From contig JAPEVC010000131.1 in the NCBI GenBank assembly GCA_027946555.1, positions 1 to 64,000 on the forward strand: 64,000 nt of DNA, read 5' to 3'. Every line of letters starts with the position of its first letter. Position 1 is the stretch's first letter. The translations under genes and the position numbers were made by a program. Source of the stretch: Gnomoniopsis sp. IMI 355080 (Eukaryota; Ascomycota; Sordariomycetes; Diaporthales; Gnomoniaceae). This document shows positions 10,858 through 22,200 of this stretch, piece by piece. Under the pieces are notes generated by a model. That model worked only from the letters and a program-made list of their open reading frames with translations. It did no database searches and was not told where the DNA came from.

Positions 10858-12006
10858 ATGTCGTTGTGGAACGGCAAGGTGCCGCTCGATATATACAACA
10901 AATGTCCCGGTACACTATGGCCGGCAATATACACAACTAGCGGCGGCGGCCCAAGCACAGGAGGCTTTGAGCTGGCAGCAGGAGCAAATCGGTCACTCGA
11001 GGTCTCATCGAGCTGGTACGGTCGGGTGTGGGCGCGAACAAATTGCACCGCCGGTGACGGTGATGCGCTGGTCTGCCAAACGGGGAGCTGCGGAGTCATG
11101 GACTGCGCGTCGGCGGCTGTAAGTCATTGAATATATCCCAAATTGACTATCCGAAAAGATATCCCCCTCGTCCCATATACAAATTGACTAACACCTCGCC
11201 CCTAGGGTAATCCCCCAGCCACCCTGGCAGAATTCAACCTCGCCGCCGGTGTCTCGGCCTCACAAAACTTCCTGGACATCTCTCTCGTCGACGGCTACAA
11301 CGTCCCCCTCGGCCTGCAGTACCTCGCCGACCCCACTAGCAACACCACCGCGCCGCCCGCCAACCTCGTCTCGCCAGCCTGCATTGCTACTACTGGATAT
11401 CTCTCCTCTCCCAATCGCACAGGCACCGATTACACCAACGCTACGTACCCCATGCCCTACGAATCGTCGGAAACCAACAGCCACGTCGGCCACTGGTGCC
11501 CTTGGTCACTGCAGACCCCCGAGCCGCCCAAGCCCGGTGCCGGCATCTATCCGTACCCGGACGACAACGTAGCCAGGCCCGTCTTTGATCCGTGTCTCTC
11601 GGCCTGTCACAAGACGGGCTCCGCAAAGGACTGCTGCACCGGAAAGTATGACACCGCTGCCAAGTGTCCACGTAGCGAGTACTCGAGGGCCGCCAAGACG
11701 GTGTGCCCCGATGCCTACAGCTATCCGTATGATGACACCACCTCCACGTTCGTGATTCCCGGAGGCGGTGGATGGAGCGTGACGTTCTGTCCGGAGGGCA
11801 GGAGCACGGACATTCTGGCCACTTTTGGGACCTTGATCAGTGAGTGGGCTGCATCGGGCGTGATAACTGAGGATATCTTGGCGGCGGCGAGCAATGAAAC
11901 GTATATCGAGACACATGGAGCGGCGAGCGGGCGGAATGCCGGCGGTGTATTCAAGGTGCTGGGCACTGCGATGCTCGTGTCCGCCTTGATCAACGGATTG
12001 TGGTGA
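10858..12006 (+). CDS. thaumatin-like (osmotin fold) protein
   Basis: Two exons, 10858-11118 and 11206-12006; 353 residues. The intron has GTAAGT, branch TGACTAAC and CCTAG. Seen: an N-terminal strand pattern with IYNKCPGTLWPA, then PATLAEFNL, LDISLVDGYNVPLGLQY and CPDAYSYPYDD; these are thaumatin-family signatures. About 14 cysteines suggest a disulfide-rich fold. Family knowledge: fungal thaumatin-like proteins are usually secreted or wall-associated and some bind or cleave beta-glucans. Oddity: no signal peptide follows the ATG, and the same frame has a TGA just upstream (10843-10845), yet the C-terminus ends in a hydrophobic tail (VFKVLGTAMLVSALI) like a GPI or tail anchor. Either a signal-peptide exon lies upstream or the protein is unusual. 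Confidence 0.82.
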
Positions 12007-12629
12007 GGTTTGGGTGCCATTGACCTAAATATACTGCATGACATTATACACGTGTGACGATTCGGCACGAACATGGAGCGTTGCAATTTCTTGTTGCGTC
12101 TTTTTTTCTTCTACTTGTTTCTATACCCTTGGGCGAAGATGAAGACAATAGCGAAATGGGTGGTCTGGGGGACTGGTGTTGTCGGCTGGCCTGGCGTGTT
12201 CTCGGTGGAGAGTTTTCAAACACTCATTGCATAGCCTTTTTGCTTCTAGATTTATACCCGGGACGATCACCATCGTGCGTCTCCTGTTCTAGATTCATTC
12301 AACAAGCCAGATACACGTAATTCTACAATACTCGCCAAATTGGAGACTCCAGAAAGAACCACTAGCGGGAGCACAGGCATGTTCAGCCATCATAGCAGCC
12401 CAACGGGGCTGGATACAGAGGCTTTTCTTGTCTCCTTGAAACCGTAATGAATATTCAGTGAATAGCATTCATGCCCGTTGTAATGACTCCTGCCAACATG
12501 TGTGTACCGTCTAGGATGCCGCCTCTTAATTTTCCTAACCCATAAATGTCTCGCTCGACAAGTTGTCGTATGTCACAACATTGGCCACGAACTTCGAGTT
12601 TGCCCTCGTCCTATACTCAAAGCCGCCTC
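12007..12629. other. convergent intergenic region
   Basis: A 620-bp gap between the 3' ends of the thaumatin-like gene (plus) and the ankyrin gene (minus). It should hold both 3' UTRs and poly(A) sites. No other feature was seen. Confidence 0.5.
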
Positions 12630-13435
12630 TCAGCCCTTTCTCGCAGCCTTCTCCTTCCTCCTCCGATCCCACTCCGCCCTCTCCTCATCATCACTTCCAC
12701 TAAACTCAGCATCATCATCGCTCTCCACATCCAATATCGCACTCTCCCGTCCCAGCACGCCGTTCTGGCCGCCATTCTCCTCTTGCTGTACGAAATCGCC
12801 CCTGTTGAGAATCGCATACTCGTGCTTTTGTATCAGCTCGCGGAGCCCCGTGTTGCGTGGATCCACCAACTGAAACGGCGTCAGGCCACCCTTGTTCTTC
12901 GCCCGGGGGTTCGAGCCCGCCTCGAGCATCATGTCGATGAGGGCGTTGCCGAACTCGCGCTGTGCTTCGGGCTCGTTGTTGATCCAGCGGATGGCGGTGT
13001 GGAGCGGTGTGTCGCCTTCGACCCGCGAGATGGGGTCGCATTCGAAGTTTTCTTGGTCGAGGAGGAAGTCGATGATATCATCTGTCATATTGAAGGTCGT
13101 TAGCTTTGAGCTTTGAGATATTGGGGGTGGAAAGAGAGGAAGAGGGCGCGGCCTGGCATCCGCCCCAGTAGCACGTACAGTTTCCCCTGGATGCGGCTTC
13201 GTGGTATAGGTGGTTACCCATGACTGTCACTGTCTTGTTTAACAGATCCGAAATCTCGGCCTCGCTCTTGCCCTCGAGAGATTCCTTCATCAGGTCGACA
13301 TTGTCGCGTCGGCAAGCTTCAATGAGGATCTCGCCCACGGAGGCGCCCTGCTTCGGTCAGTCACGGCTCTCTTCAATTTGCAGAGGCCCAGAGCTTGGAC
13401 AATCTTCTTACCTCGTGCTCCTCCTCATTAGACAT
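12630..13435 (-). CDS. small ankyrin-repeat protein (YGL242C-like)
   Basis: Three exons on the minus strand: 13435-13412 (eight codons, MSNEEEHE), 13347-13179, 13081-12630; 214 residues. The junctions are GTAAGA..CAG and GTACGT..CAG, with a GCTAACG branch before the third exon. Seen: LIEACRRDNVDLMKE, LYHEAASRGNYDIIDFLL, GDTPLHTAIRW and MLEAGSNPRAKNKGGLTPFQL, that is about three ankyrin repeats, followed by an acidic then basic tail (EFSGSDDEERAEWDRRRKEKAARKG). Family knowledge: it resembles the small cytosolic ankyrin protein represented by yeast YGL242C, whose function is unclear. The first repeat is completed only by splicing, which supports the model. No signal or membrane segment. Confidence 0.85.
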
Positions 13436-14095
13436 GGTGAACTGGGTTGGGAGCGCTGGAGGGGATGTGGTAGTCCGTGAGGGATGACCCAAGTTTGCCG
13501 CGTGGCTCGTCAGGGAGGATTGATTGGGCAATGTAGGTCGTTCTGGCAGCGGATCGTCGTTGCGGTAAATTAGCTGGCTCGATTTACCAGACAGATAGAA
13601 CAGTCGTCAAAGTAAAGTACGGTATGAGGTTCATGAAACAGCAACTGGCGTCTGCTGTAACCGCGCGGCGGTTTTCGTCTAGTGCATGTGGTGGGCGTGG
13701 TAGTCAAACAACTGACTGATCTTGCATAGTCAATCAGGAGGTGGCAGTGACAGCGCTGGGATGAATGGCAGCAAGTGTTCGGCTGCTTGGGCGCGATCCC
13801 TGCAAGTCCAGCCCTCTGCAGGGTCCATAGCGGGGTCAACGCCCCTCTGTAAAGTTTTGCCTGCCGGCTCGGTAGCTCCCAAAGATTTGCTGAGTGGGTG
13901 ACGAGCCTGGGGATTCCGTTGCTGGGACTGGGAAACAACCACAGTTTGCAAGTCATCATGTTCATGTGACAGTAATCAGACAGCCGGAACATCACTCCTA
14001 CTGCAACGAGACACGCAGTCTGGGCCCTTGTTGTTGCGACAAGGAAATTTGAGTCGGTTTAAATCCAGATACTTGATCACAGACTAGGTTGCAAA
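13436..14095. other. divergent promoter region
   Basis: About 660 bp between the starts of the ankyrin gene (minus) and RPC11 (plus). Overlapping minus-strand open frames at 13570-13995 have no family features. It probably contains both promoters. Confidence 0.5.
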
Positions 14096-14647
14096 ATGCT
14101 GCTTTGTACGCGCCCCCTCCATCCAAACACCAAACACCAAAGCCCAAGTCAGTCAAGATATCAAAGACTATTGTTTCCGGGCCATAGCGGTGTCCTCTCT
14201 TCCAATTCGCTTGATTCACGACTCTGAAAGCTAATCTGCATCTTTGGATCCAGTTTGCCCCTACTGCGCCAATCTCCTGACCGTATCGGTCATGGACAAC
14301 GGCAAAAATCGACTCGAGTGCCGAACCTGCCCCTATGAGCTCCCCATCACCGATCCTCTTTATTCGCGTCGAATTTTCCCAAAGAAGGAGCGCGACGATA
14401 TCTTCGGTGGACCCCAAGCCTGGGATAACGCCGACAAGACCAAGACTCAGTGCCCCGCCGAGGGCTGCGACGGCGCCGAGGCTGCCTTCTTCCAAGTTCA
14501 GATCCGTAGCGCCGACGAGCCTATGACCACCTTCTTGAAGGTATGTGTCTCTCATAGCAAGATACCGTACGCCGTGTCAACAAGTGATGCTGACTTTCCG
14601 ATCGCGTGTAGTGTATGAAGTGCGGCACCCGTTGGCGCGAGAATTAA
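14096..14647 (+). CDS. RPC11: RNA polymerase III subunit C11 (RPC11/POLR3K)
   Basis: Three exons, 14096-14105 (only 10 bp), 14254-14540 and 14612-14647; 110 residues, the usual length of this subunit. Seen: an N-terminal zinc ribbon CPYC...CRTC, the linker with FGGPQAWDNADKTKTQC, and a C-terminal TFIIS-like ribbon with RSADEPMTTF and CMKCGTRWREN. The acidic Asp-Glu pair in SADEP is the hairpin that drives RNA cleavage. Family knowledge: C11 mediates 3' RNA cleavage, proofreading and termination/reinitiation by RNA polymerase III in the nucleus. The tiny first exon gives Met-Leu-Leu plus one base, and the joined start MLLFCPYC matches the family exactly. Its 3' end faces MED31, 240 bp away. 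Confidence 0.96.
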
Positions 14648-14888
14648 CCGAGTACTCAACACGACGAGGAGTTGACCATTATGGTAGATGCGGCTCTCTG
14701 ATGGGTCTCACAATGGTGATGGCGATTTCTTTGCGCGCAAAGTTATATAGTTGGCGGAGGTTCAGTTGGCGACCTTGTTAGGGCGACCCACGGTTCATTT
14801 GCAGTGGCATAGCACGGCGTCACGGAGTTCAGGGCTTCTCTCTCTTCCCATAGTAGATACCAAACCTTTGAGTGATTTCTCTCGTTTC

Positions 14889-15242
14889 TCACGCCTCCTT
14901 GTCTTCCTTGTGCCAGTCCACCGCAGCCTTCATGCCCTCGTTGATCATGGCGTCGACGAACTCGGGCGAGATGATGTTCTTGCGGAATGTTTCCTGTTGC
15001 AACAACTCAAGGTTGCGTAACGTCGGGCCGGGGTACGCGAGGTACTTGAGATAGGGTGGCTTGCTCCAGTATTGGAGGTACTTAAGGTACTCGACAAAGG
15101 CAGGTTGTTGAAAGAGCTTCTGCGCGGCGAGGTGGTTGAGATACTGGGGGTTGCCAAGAGACTGTACAAACTCGAGCTCGATCTCGAAACGCGTGTAGCC
15201 GCCGTACTTTGTCTCGCCCGTTGGTGCGGGAGGGGATGCCAT
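14889..15242 (-). CDS. MED31: Mediator subunit 31 (SOH1)
   Basis: Single exon, 117 residues. Seen: RFEIELEFVQSLGNPQYLN, FVEYLKYLQYW and KYLAYPGPTLRNLELLQ, the hallmark helices of Med31/Soh1, which fill most of the protein. Family knowledge: Med31 is a small conserved subunit of the Mediator middle module, contacting Med7 and supporting RNA polymerase II transcription. Length agrees with fungal orthologues. The start ATG at 15242 is the first in frame. The gene is convergent with RPC11. Confidence 0.96.
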   Translation of the reverse strand: MASPPAPTGETKYGGYTRFEIELEFVQSLGNPQYLNHLAAQKLFQQPAFVEYLKYLQYWSKPPYLKYLAYPGPTLRNLELLQQETFRKNIISPEFVDAMINEGMKAAVDWHKEDKEA

Positions 15243-17052
15243 CGTGGGAATATGTGTGTGGCAGAGAGCAGAACCGTCTATCTGAGTCGTGGAGCCGCGG
15301 ATCGTTCGAACTATTGTAGACGTTTGTATTGCAGTGCTAGAATTGCATGTTGGAGACCAGGACTGGGAGGGAGAGCATTGCTGGACCCTTGCAAGTCGAT
15401 CATCAACGCGTTATTACGTCAGCTTCTGGGACTACAATTGACTTCATATACGAGTACATACCGAAAAGTCCATCTCTGATGTACAAGACATCAATTGAGG
15501 CCTGGTATTCTTCTTTAAGTAGAAGTTTAACAATTGGCAGTTGACTCTGACTGAAGTTTGAAGTTATTAAACGAGTAAGGCGTCTTCAATCACGGCCCGC
15601 AGTCTGCTTCGTGAGGAGAACGACCGATGTTGCTATATTTACAGACTGTCTGCCTTCTCAATTTCCAGCACTAGAGTGTCAGTCAAAGTTCTCGTCAATC
15701 GCCAAGTTCAGCGACCGTTCGAATTGTTGACTCATACCGACATGGATTGTGACGATGACCATCTCCGCCACTCAAATCAAGTCGAACTGGGGTATGACTG
15801 CCATTGCCAAACCGGGGGCCATGAGCGAGCTGCTGTCCTAGGGTTTTCCACCTAAATGATCAGTATGCTTCTGGTCGTTGACTGTATATTTCTTATTACT
15901 GGTCGAAGTTCACAGCGTCGAAGCTGATAGTCATTTGGGCAGTATAAAATGACGCCTGATCGCCTCAAGGAGGGAATGGCTCATGGCTACTTAGAGGCAA
16001 AGAGCCACTTGCAAACATGTATGGTACCACTGTTTTCCTTCTTGCAGTTAGACCGAGACCTTATTGATACCACATCCTCAACCCTGAATCAGGTATCTAG
16101 TCATATCAAGAGCACTTGTGAACCAGCCACGTATTTCTGGAAGGAACTGAATAGACCTCGCGATATCTAGGAGCTTTAGGCAATACACAATGGCGTTGAT
16201 GGGCTCTTGTCACGCTACGAAACTCGTCCGAGGATGTCCCTGTTGACTTTGTGTATTTGGCTAGTATTCGAGAGGGTCCCAAGAGTAGCGATGTGTACGA
16301 AGTGAGGGTTCCCTCCATGTGAAACATGAGTCTTGTGTGCCGATAACAAGTCTGGCCTTGGTATCAAGGCGGCGAGAAAGATGATGTTTCTCGATTTATC
16401 GATCATTATGAAGATTCTAAGTCATCCCGACCATCAACGCATACTCCTAAATCCGATGTAAGAATATAGAGCTGAACTCAAGGATTGGCAATGGCAGTGG
16501 CTTCATGATGGACTGTCCAGCGATCTCCAGAGAACACCGAGCCCATACTAGTTACTCAGCATTCTGAGACATGTTCATGATTTTATCTCCTTAGGATGAA
16601 CTAATACTTCGGAGCCTCGTCAATATCATTAACAAGAACATGAGATGACAGTCGAAGCGCTTAATATGGGACGACAGCTTACCAATTTCACCAGTGCACG
16701 CACAAATTTGTTACACGGCAGCACAAAATTTGAGCGTCAATATCCGAGTTGTCAAGGGATAATTTTATTATTTTTTTAAACACCGCATACCCTTAAATGT
16801 CAGCGTATGCTTCGGGTCACCCAATTATTACGAGTGCCCTTCAATGAGCGTTGTAAGTCGCGTACATATTATATAGAACGAAGTCAGCCCACTCAACCTG
16901 ACCCCAAACAGGCTTATCAACAAGAGTCTTTGCACCAACAAAGCTACAACAACTTCCATCCCACTCTGACGCGATAGCGTCACCACGGGCCACAATAATT
17001 AATAGTGCTTATCAGCCTCGCTTCCAATGTCACCTCTTCGCCTTTTCCCACC
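15243..17052. other. intergenic, no supported gene
   Basis: About 1.8 kb between the MED31 start and the CFEM stop. Open frames at 15949-16170 and 16106-16406 have no domain or splice support. The part around 16560-16900 looks more AT-rich than its flanks, and nothing there is identifiable. Confidence 0.45.
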
Positions 17053-17691
17053 TTACAGCACAGCAGCCACACCAGCCAAGAGCGCACCCAGCAACCCAGC
17101 CTGGGCAGCCACAACACCATTGATACCATTCGCGCCAGCCGTCGAAGAAGCCGACGCCGCCGAGCCGGTGGCACTCGAGCTGGACGAAGAGGAGGAGCGA
17201 GAGGTGGTCGTGCCGGCGGTGGCCGTCGAGGCGTTGCCGCTACCTGTAATAGTGCCAGTCGACGTGGGTGACGTGGAGTTGGACGAGGACACGGAGGTGC
17301 TCACTACGCCCGTCGCGGTGGCCGAGTAGTCCACGCAGAGCTGCGCGCCGGCAGACTGCGCCTGGCCCAGTTCGGTGCTATTGCAGCTCGAGAGCAGGCA
17401 CGAGACCGCGGCTTGGCCGATGGCGCCCTGGCTGGCGCAGGCGCAGGCCCGGTCTGAGGCGGGAGTGCAAACTGCGGCGATGGCGGAGGAGAGGCAGGGT
17501 ACCTGAGAGAGGTCAATAAACATGGAATGTATAGGAGCGAGTGAGTGGTAATATTTGGGTGTTTTTTTTTTTTTTTTTCGTGGACAAGAAGGTGAGAGAG
17601 AGAGACTTACGGCACAGTCGGGCTCTCCGGTGAGGTTCTGTGCGGCAACGAGGCCGGCTGAGGCGGCGGCGATGAAAAAGGTAGACTTCAT
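17053..17691 (-). CDS. CFEM-domain GPI-type surface protein
   Basis: Two exons on the minus strand, 17691-17611 and 17502-17053; 176 residues. Seen: signal peptide MKSTFFIAAASAGLVAAQ; a CFEM domain with eight cysteines (DCAVPC, AVC, ACAC, VSC, SSC, QLC) that is completed only by splicing; the Asp in ASDRACAC at the position that coordinates haem in Csa2-type CFEM proteins. A Ser/Thr-rich linker of about 80 residues and a C-terminal hydrophobic tail (VVAAQAGLLGALLAGVAAVL) after a Gly-Ala-Asn-Gly stretch follow, typical of GPI anchoring. Family knowledge: CFEM proteins act at the cell surface or wall in haem/iron capture, wall integrity or host interaction. The intron contains a long A-run on the coding strand. 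A longer unspliced frame would break the cysteine spacing. Confidence 0.93.
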   Translation of the reverse strand: MKSTFFIAAASAGLVAAQNLTGEPDCAVSLSLSPSCPRKKKKKTPKYYHSLAPIHSMFIDLSQVPCLSSAIAAVCTPASDRACACASQGAIGQAAVSCLLSSCNSTELGQAQSAGAQLCVDYSATATGVVSTSVSSSNSTSPTSTGTITGSGNASTATAGTTTSRSSSSSSSSATGSAASASSTAGANGINGVVAAQAGLLGALLAGVAAVL

Positions 17692-19263
17692 GATGACTGT
17701 GGCTTGTGTGATCCCAATGACCTGATGGTGAAAAGACGAGGTGTTGATTATACTATGAGACCAGACAATGTTGGAGATATGAATTGCAGGACAGAGGAAT
17801 TTTGTTGTGAGTGAGTTCTGCGGAAAGGAAGGTTGTGTTGGGTTAGGTGAGGCAAGTAGCACGGTCAATAAACCTAGAAGCCGCCAAGAAGCGGGCCAGA
17901 GATTAATATAACATGATATGATTCTCACCTTCCGCTAGTCAACCAAGGCGACAGGGCCGGTCTGTCCGTTCAACATCCAGTCCTTTGAGCAGGTTAGGAC
18001 CCCCCTATCAAATTTTAGCGAGGCATTAACCCGATTTCCCACCCCACAAGCTCTGGAAGAGAGGGTTTGTGGCTTGTAAACTTTCACAGGTCCCCGGAAC
18101 TGGTCAAGCGTGTTGGGCATTGGGGATAGTCACATGGCGGGTGGCGGTCTACGAAGAGGCTACGCATGTGTCGAAAGTCTAGAAATTTTGCCGTTCAATC
18201 ATGCTCCATTCTTTGAACTTCAGCTTTAGCTACCTTGAGATTCCTATTGTCCTTAGGCCTTCGAGTACAGATGTTTTGGTTACTTGGAAAGACATTCGCA
18301 GAAGTTACTAGCCTAATTAACTTATTGCTCGGATTGAACCTTAGATGATAGAGCTGCCAACCCTGTCCGCGAATGACGCTAAAGGTCCCAATCGATCAAT
18401 GCCCTTGCGTTTTCCTAGGTTCATGATCCGGGGAACCCCACATGGCCCCACCACGTCATTAAACCTTAAATCTCAATCGTCTCCAGACGGCTGTGAACCC
18501 CATTGCCATTGAGGCAATGCGGCTAGACATGATGGCCGTACACCTTACGGGGCCGCGTATATACTGCACATGTGTAAATCTGGCAACCTAGCGAGGCATA
18601 CAACGTGGCATGTCGATTTGACAAAGACTCCAGTAGCCCTTTAGTCGGCTCATGATCAAGAAGTAAAGAAGCTGTCCCGTTCGCACATCAGAAGACTCGG
18701 CGTGCTGCGATAAGCTCGGTCTCAAGAGCTCCACAATACAATATTTGCCCTGACATCTGCACGCCAAGATATATTCGCTTCGCGTGGCAGAGTCAGTGTG
18801 CGAAATTGCGTCCGAGCAACTGGGCTGGAAGATTCCGACCGCGTGTCTTAGCTAAGAGCCTCGAACGTGATGTCCTCATCAAATGCACCAGACCAGCAAA
18901 GGCAAGCATAAACAGTCATGACGTGCGAGTCCAAAAAGGCAACATGCCCATAATCCACAATATATATCTGTATCTGATCCCATCCGTCATTATGTCTGCC
19001 TTCGTTGCAATGATACCATATAAAATAGAAAAGCCCCTGTTCCATAACACCTCTAATCCTCAACCGCCGTAGCGATGATATGAAGGTCCCCAATTGATTA
19101 AAAGGCAAGAAAGAAGAGGACAGAGCTCGCTCTCAAATCGAACCCTACCCAAGGAATGCAATAGAAAAATGCAACTCCAATGACAAACGCCACATCGGTC
19201 TTGTTATCCCGATCGCGATGAAACCTGACGCTCCTGTCCCGATGATGAATTACGTCCCTGTCC
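17692..19263. other. intergenic between CFEM and myosin genes
   Basis: About 1.6 kb. The left part is the CFEM promoter and the right part is the myosin 3' flank. The open frame at 18806-19072 has no recognisable feature. I see no gene. Confidence 0.5.
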
Positions 19264-22200
19264 CTACAAGAACCCCTTGGTGAGACTGGGCACACGACTA
19301 ATGCTGCTCTTTCTCCTCGGAATCACCACGCGACCCTCCGCGTCTGTTTCCTCATCTACCACGCTTGCAAGGCCCGAACTCCTCATCGTCGCCATGGTAC
19401 CGGATCTCGACATGCCACCACGTGCAGAACTCATAATACTGCCAGCGACGGACCCCAGTCCAGAACCCTTTTCTGACCGTAGCTTCTTCCAGCTCTCGAG
19501 CTCGCGCTCCAGTCGTGCCGCCTTCTCCTTCTCCGATCGCAACTCCCGCTCTGCTCGGCGTGCTTGTAGCTGGTTCGCTGACTCGGACGCCTGGAGCTCA
19601 TCGATCGTCTTGAGGAGCTTGTCGGCTTTGTCGCGCATACGGTTGAGGTCCTCTTGCGTCTGCGCGTTCAACTTGTCCCTACGCTCGATCTGGCTTTGCA
19701 GGTCCTTGACGGTGCGGTCCACGTTACGGACCGACCGCTGGGACTTGGCCCGTGTATTCTCTTGCTCCTCGAGTTGTGACTCAAGCTGTGGCGGTATGTT
19801 AGTAAGATGCCAGTGGAAAGGATGAAAATCGGCTGGATGATTAGAAGCTGGCCTTTGCCATGTACTTGCCTCGTTGATGCGTTTGTGAAGGAATTTAATG
19901 TCGTGGCTTGCGCTCGAGTATCCCTTTGTCTCCAGGTCGACCAGCTTAATTTGAACCTCATTGAGAGTCTTTTCCAGCGTTGCCTTGGCCTTTTGTAGCT
20001 GCGCGCTCGTCTCCCGCTCCACCGCAATGTCCTTCTGTACCTCCGACGCAAGAGCTTCAGCACGCCGCATCTTCTCGACGGCAGCCGCGGCAACATCTTC
20101 TTGCTGAGCGAGGTTGGACTTGAGATCCAAGATCTCCTTGTCGATGCTAGCTGCGTTGCGTAGCGATGGGCTTTCACTTTTAGCGAGATCCTCAAGACCG
20201 GCTTTGGCCTCCGCCAAACGCGCCTCGACACTGCGTTTCTCCCGAGCAAGGGCATCACGCTCTGTAGTGATCTCGTCTACCGATGAGCGCAAAGATCGCA
20301 CCTGCGACAGTAAATTGACAATCTTTCCTTGAGCATCGTTGTGTGCGTTGACAGCCTCATCGCGTGAAGCAGAAACATCGGAAAGATTAGATTCCAGGCG
20401 CGCCTTCTCCTTGGACCAGGTCGAGCTGTTTAGAACTTCATCATCCCACTTGGATCGCAGGTCGTCGAGCTCCTCGCGCAGACGTGTAATCTCGGCTTGC
20501 TTGAACATTTTCTCCTCCCGAGCCAGGTCGAGCTCCTTGGTGAGTGTAGCAAACTCGGCTTGGTATTTTTTACGGGTCTGCTCCAAGCTCGACTCAGTGT
20601 CCTCGATGTCATTAGCGCGCTGGTTGCGGTAGTCCTCCAATTCGTGTTGCAGCCTCTTCTTGGCCTGTGTCGCTGCCTCGAGATCGGTGGATACGTCCTC
20701 CAATTTCTCCTCTAGGCGCTGGCTTTGACGCTGCAGATCCTCAACAGTCTGGTCCATCTTCTTTCGCTCGGCCATGACCTCGGCGTACGTCTCTTCGGCC
20801 TCCTTGGCTTGGTTCTTTGCGAATTGCTCCGCCCGGTTGGCTTTGAGGACGGAAATCTCGGCCTGTTCCAACTTGCTGAAGTACTCATCCGCGCGGCTCT
20901 TGTAAAGGTTCAGACTGGCCGTCGTATCAGCTAGCTTGGATGTCTCTGCGTCCAATCTTATTTGAACATCAGTAAACTCCTGCAGCATCTGATTGCGACT
21001 CAATGCCTCCTGTTCCCTTGCTTGCGCCATCTCCTGAAGATCACCCTTGGCATCACGCAGGTCGACTTCGAGCTGTGCTCGGTCGCGCCTCAATTTCTCG
21101 AAGTGCTCCTTGACATCCGTCAGCTCTGCGACAGCGTCCTTATGATCGTGCAGTAGCAAACGTCGGGACTCTTCGATGCTGTTGAGAAGTTCGAAAAGTT
21201 CTTCGTGCGACCTAGTTTGAACGTCGCGCAGCGACAGCTCTCCCGTACGGAGGGCCTTCTCCAATGCAGAACACTTCTTGGCAGAGTCGTCAAGCATGTC
21301 GTGAAGACGGCTGTTCGCCAATTCGAGCTTCTTCACACGCTGCAGGGATGGGGTCTCGTCAGAATGTCCCTCAAGCTCCGGAGTGGATCGTTCCAGTTGG
21401 CTCTGAAGGTGTCTATTTTGCATCTGTGAGATTTGCAGCTGGTTTTGCAGCTCTTCCACCTCCGCCTTGAGATCCTGGCGGTTGTTGAAGCTCAGAATAT
21501 CCTCAGTCTTCTCGGAGCGAACGGAGTCTTGGCTGGGTTCAGTCTCGCTATTGTAGCGAGGAGGAGGGGTGGATGGGTTGGACACCTTGCGTCCATTTGT
21601 TTTGGACTTCCTGTAAGATGGCGACGTGTCGAAAGGAGCCTCATTGATGCCAATCTCTCCAAAGCGTCGTCGCTCAGGGGAGTGTGGTGCACCCCTTAAG
21701 CCGGCAAGTTGTGACTCAGCATTGTGCCTGGCTGCCGTTTGCACTCTGAGGTTTTGCTGCAGCTCCTCAATCTTCCTGACAAGGTCATACTTCTCGCTGA
21801 AAACACGCTCAGCCGAACCATCGACCTGGACCGGGGGTACGATTTCAGGGTCGACCAGCTTCAAGGCTCGAAGCATTTGAGATCGAAGCTGGTCAAGCTC
21901 TTGGTCGCGAGAACCAAGGGTTTCCTGAAGCGCTCGGACCGTACCTTGAGCCTGAGTCCGTAATTGTCTCTCAGATTCGAGACTCCGGTTGGCTTCGGCC
22001 AGCTGAACGTTAAAATTTGATGCCATTTTGTCAGCATTGCGATTAGACTTGACCTCGCGCTGGAATTCGTGATTCAAGTCCTCCAGGTTCAGCTGTGCTT
22101 TCTCCAGCCTTTTCTCCAGAGATGCCGCATTGACTTGAGAGTCCCCGAGCTGCTTGTTGAGCTTTTGATTCTGCTCCTCAAGTCTGGCTTTCTCGCGTTG

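Noticed and set aside
12895..12920. tRNA B-box-like GGGTTCGAGCCC
   Set aside because: It lies in the coding sequence of the ankyrin gene and has no A-box or cloverleaf around it.
13998..14555. 185-codon minus-strand frame opposite RPC11
   Set aside because: It is a shadow: RPC11 on the plus strand is certain, with all zinc ligands and the exact family length.
17701..17928. N-terminal extension of the CFEM frame (from 17928)
   Set aside because: The signal peptide begins at 17691; upstream codons are non-secretory and lack support, and the intron must be removed to keep the eight-Cys pattern.
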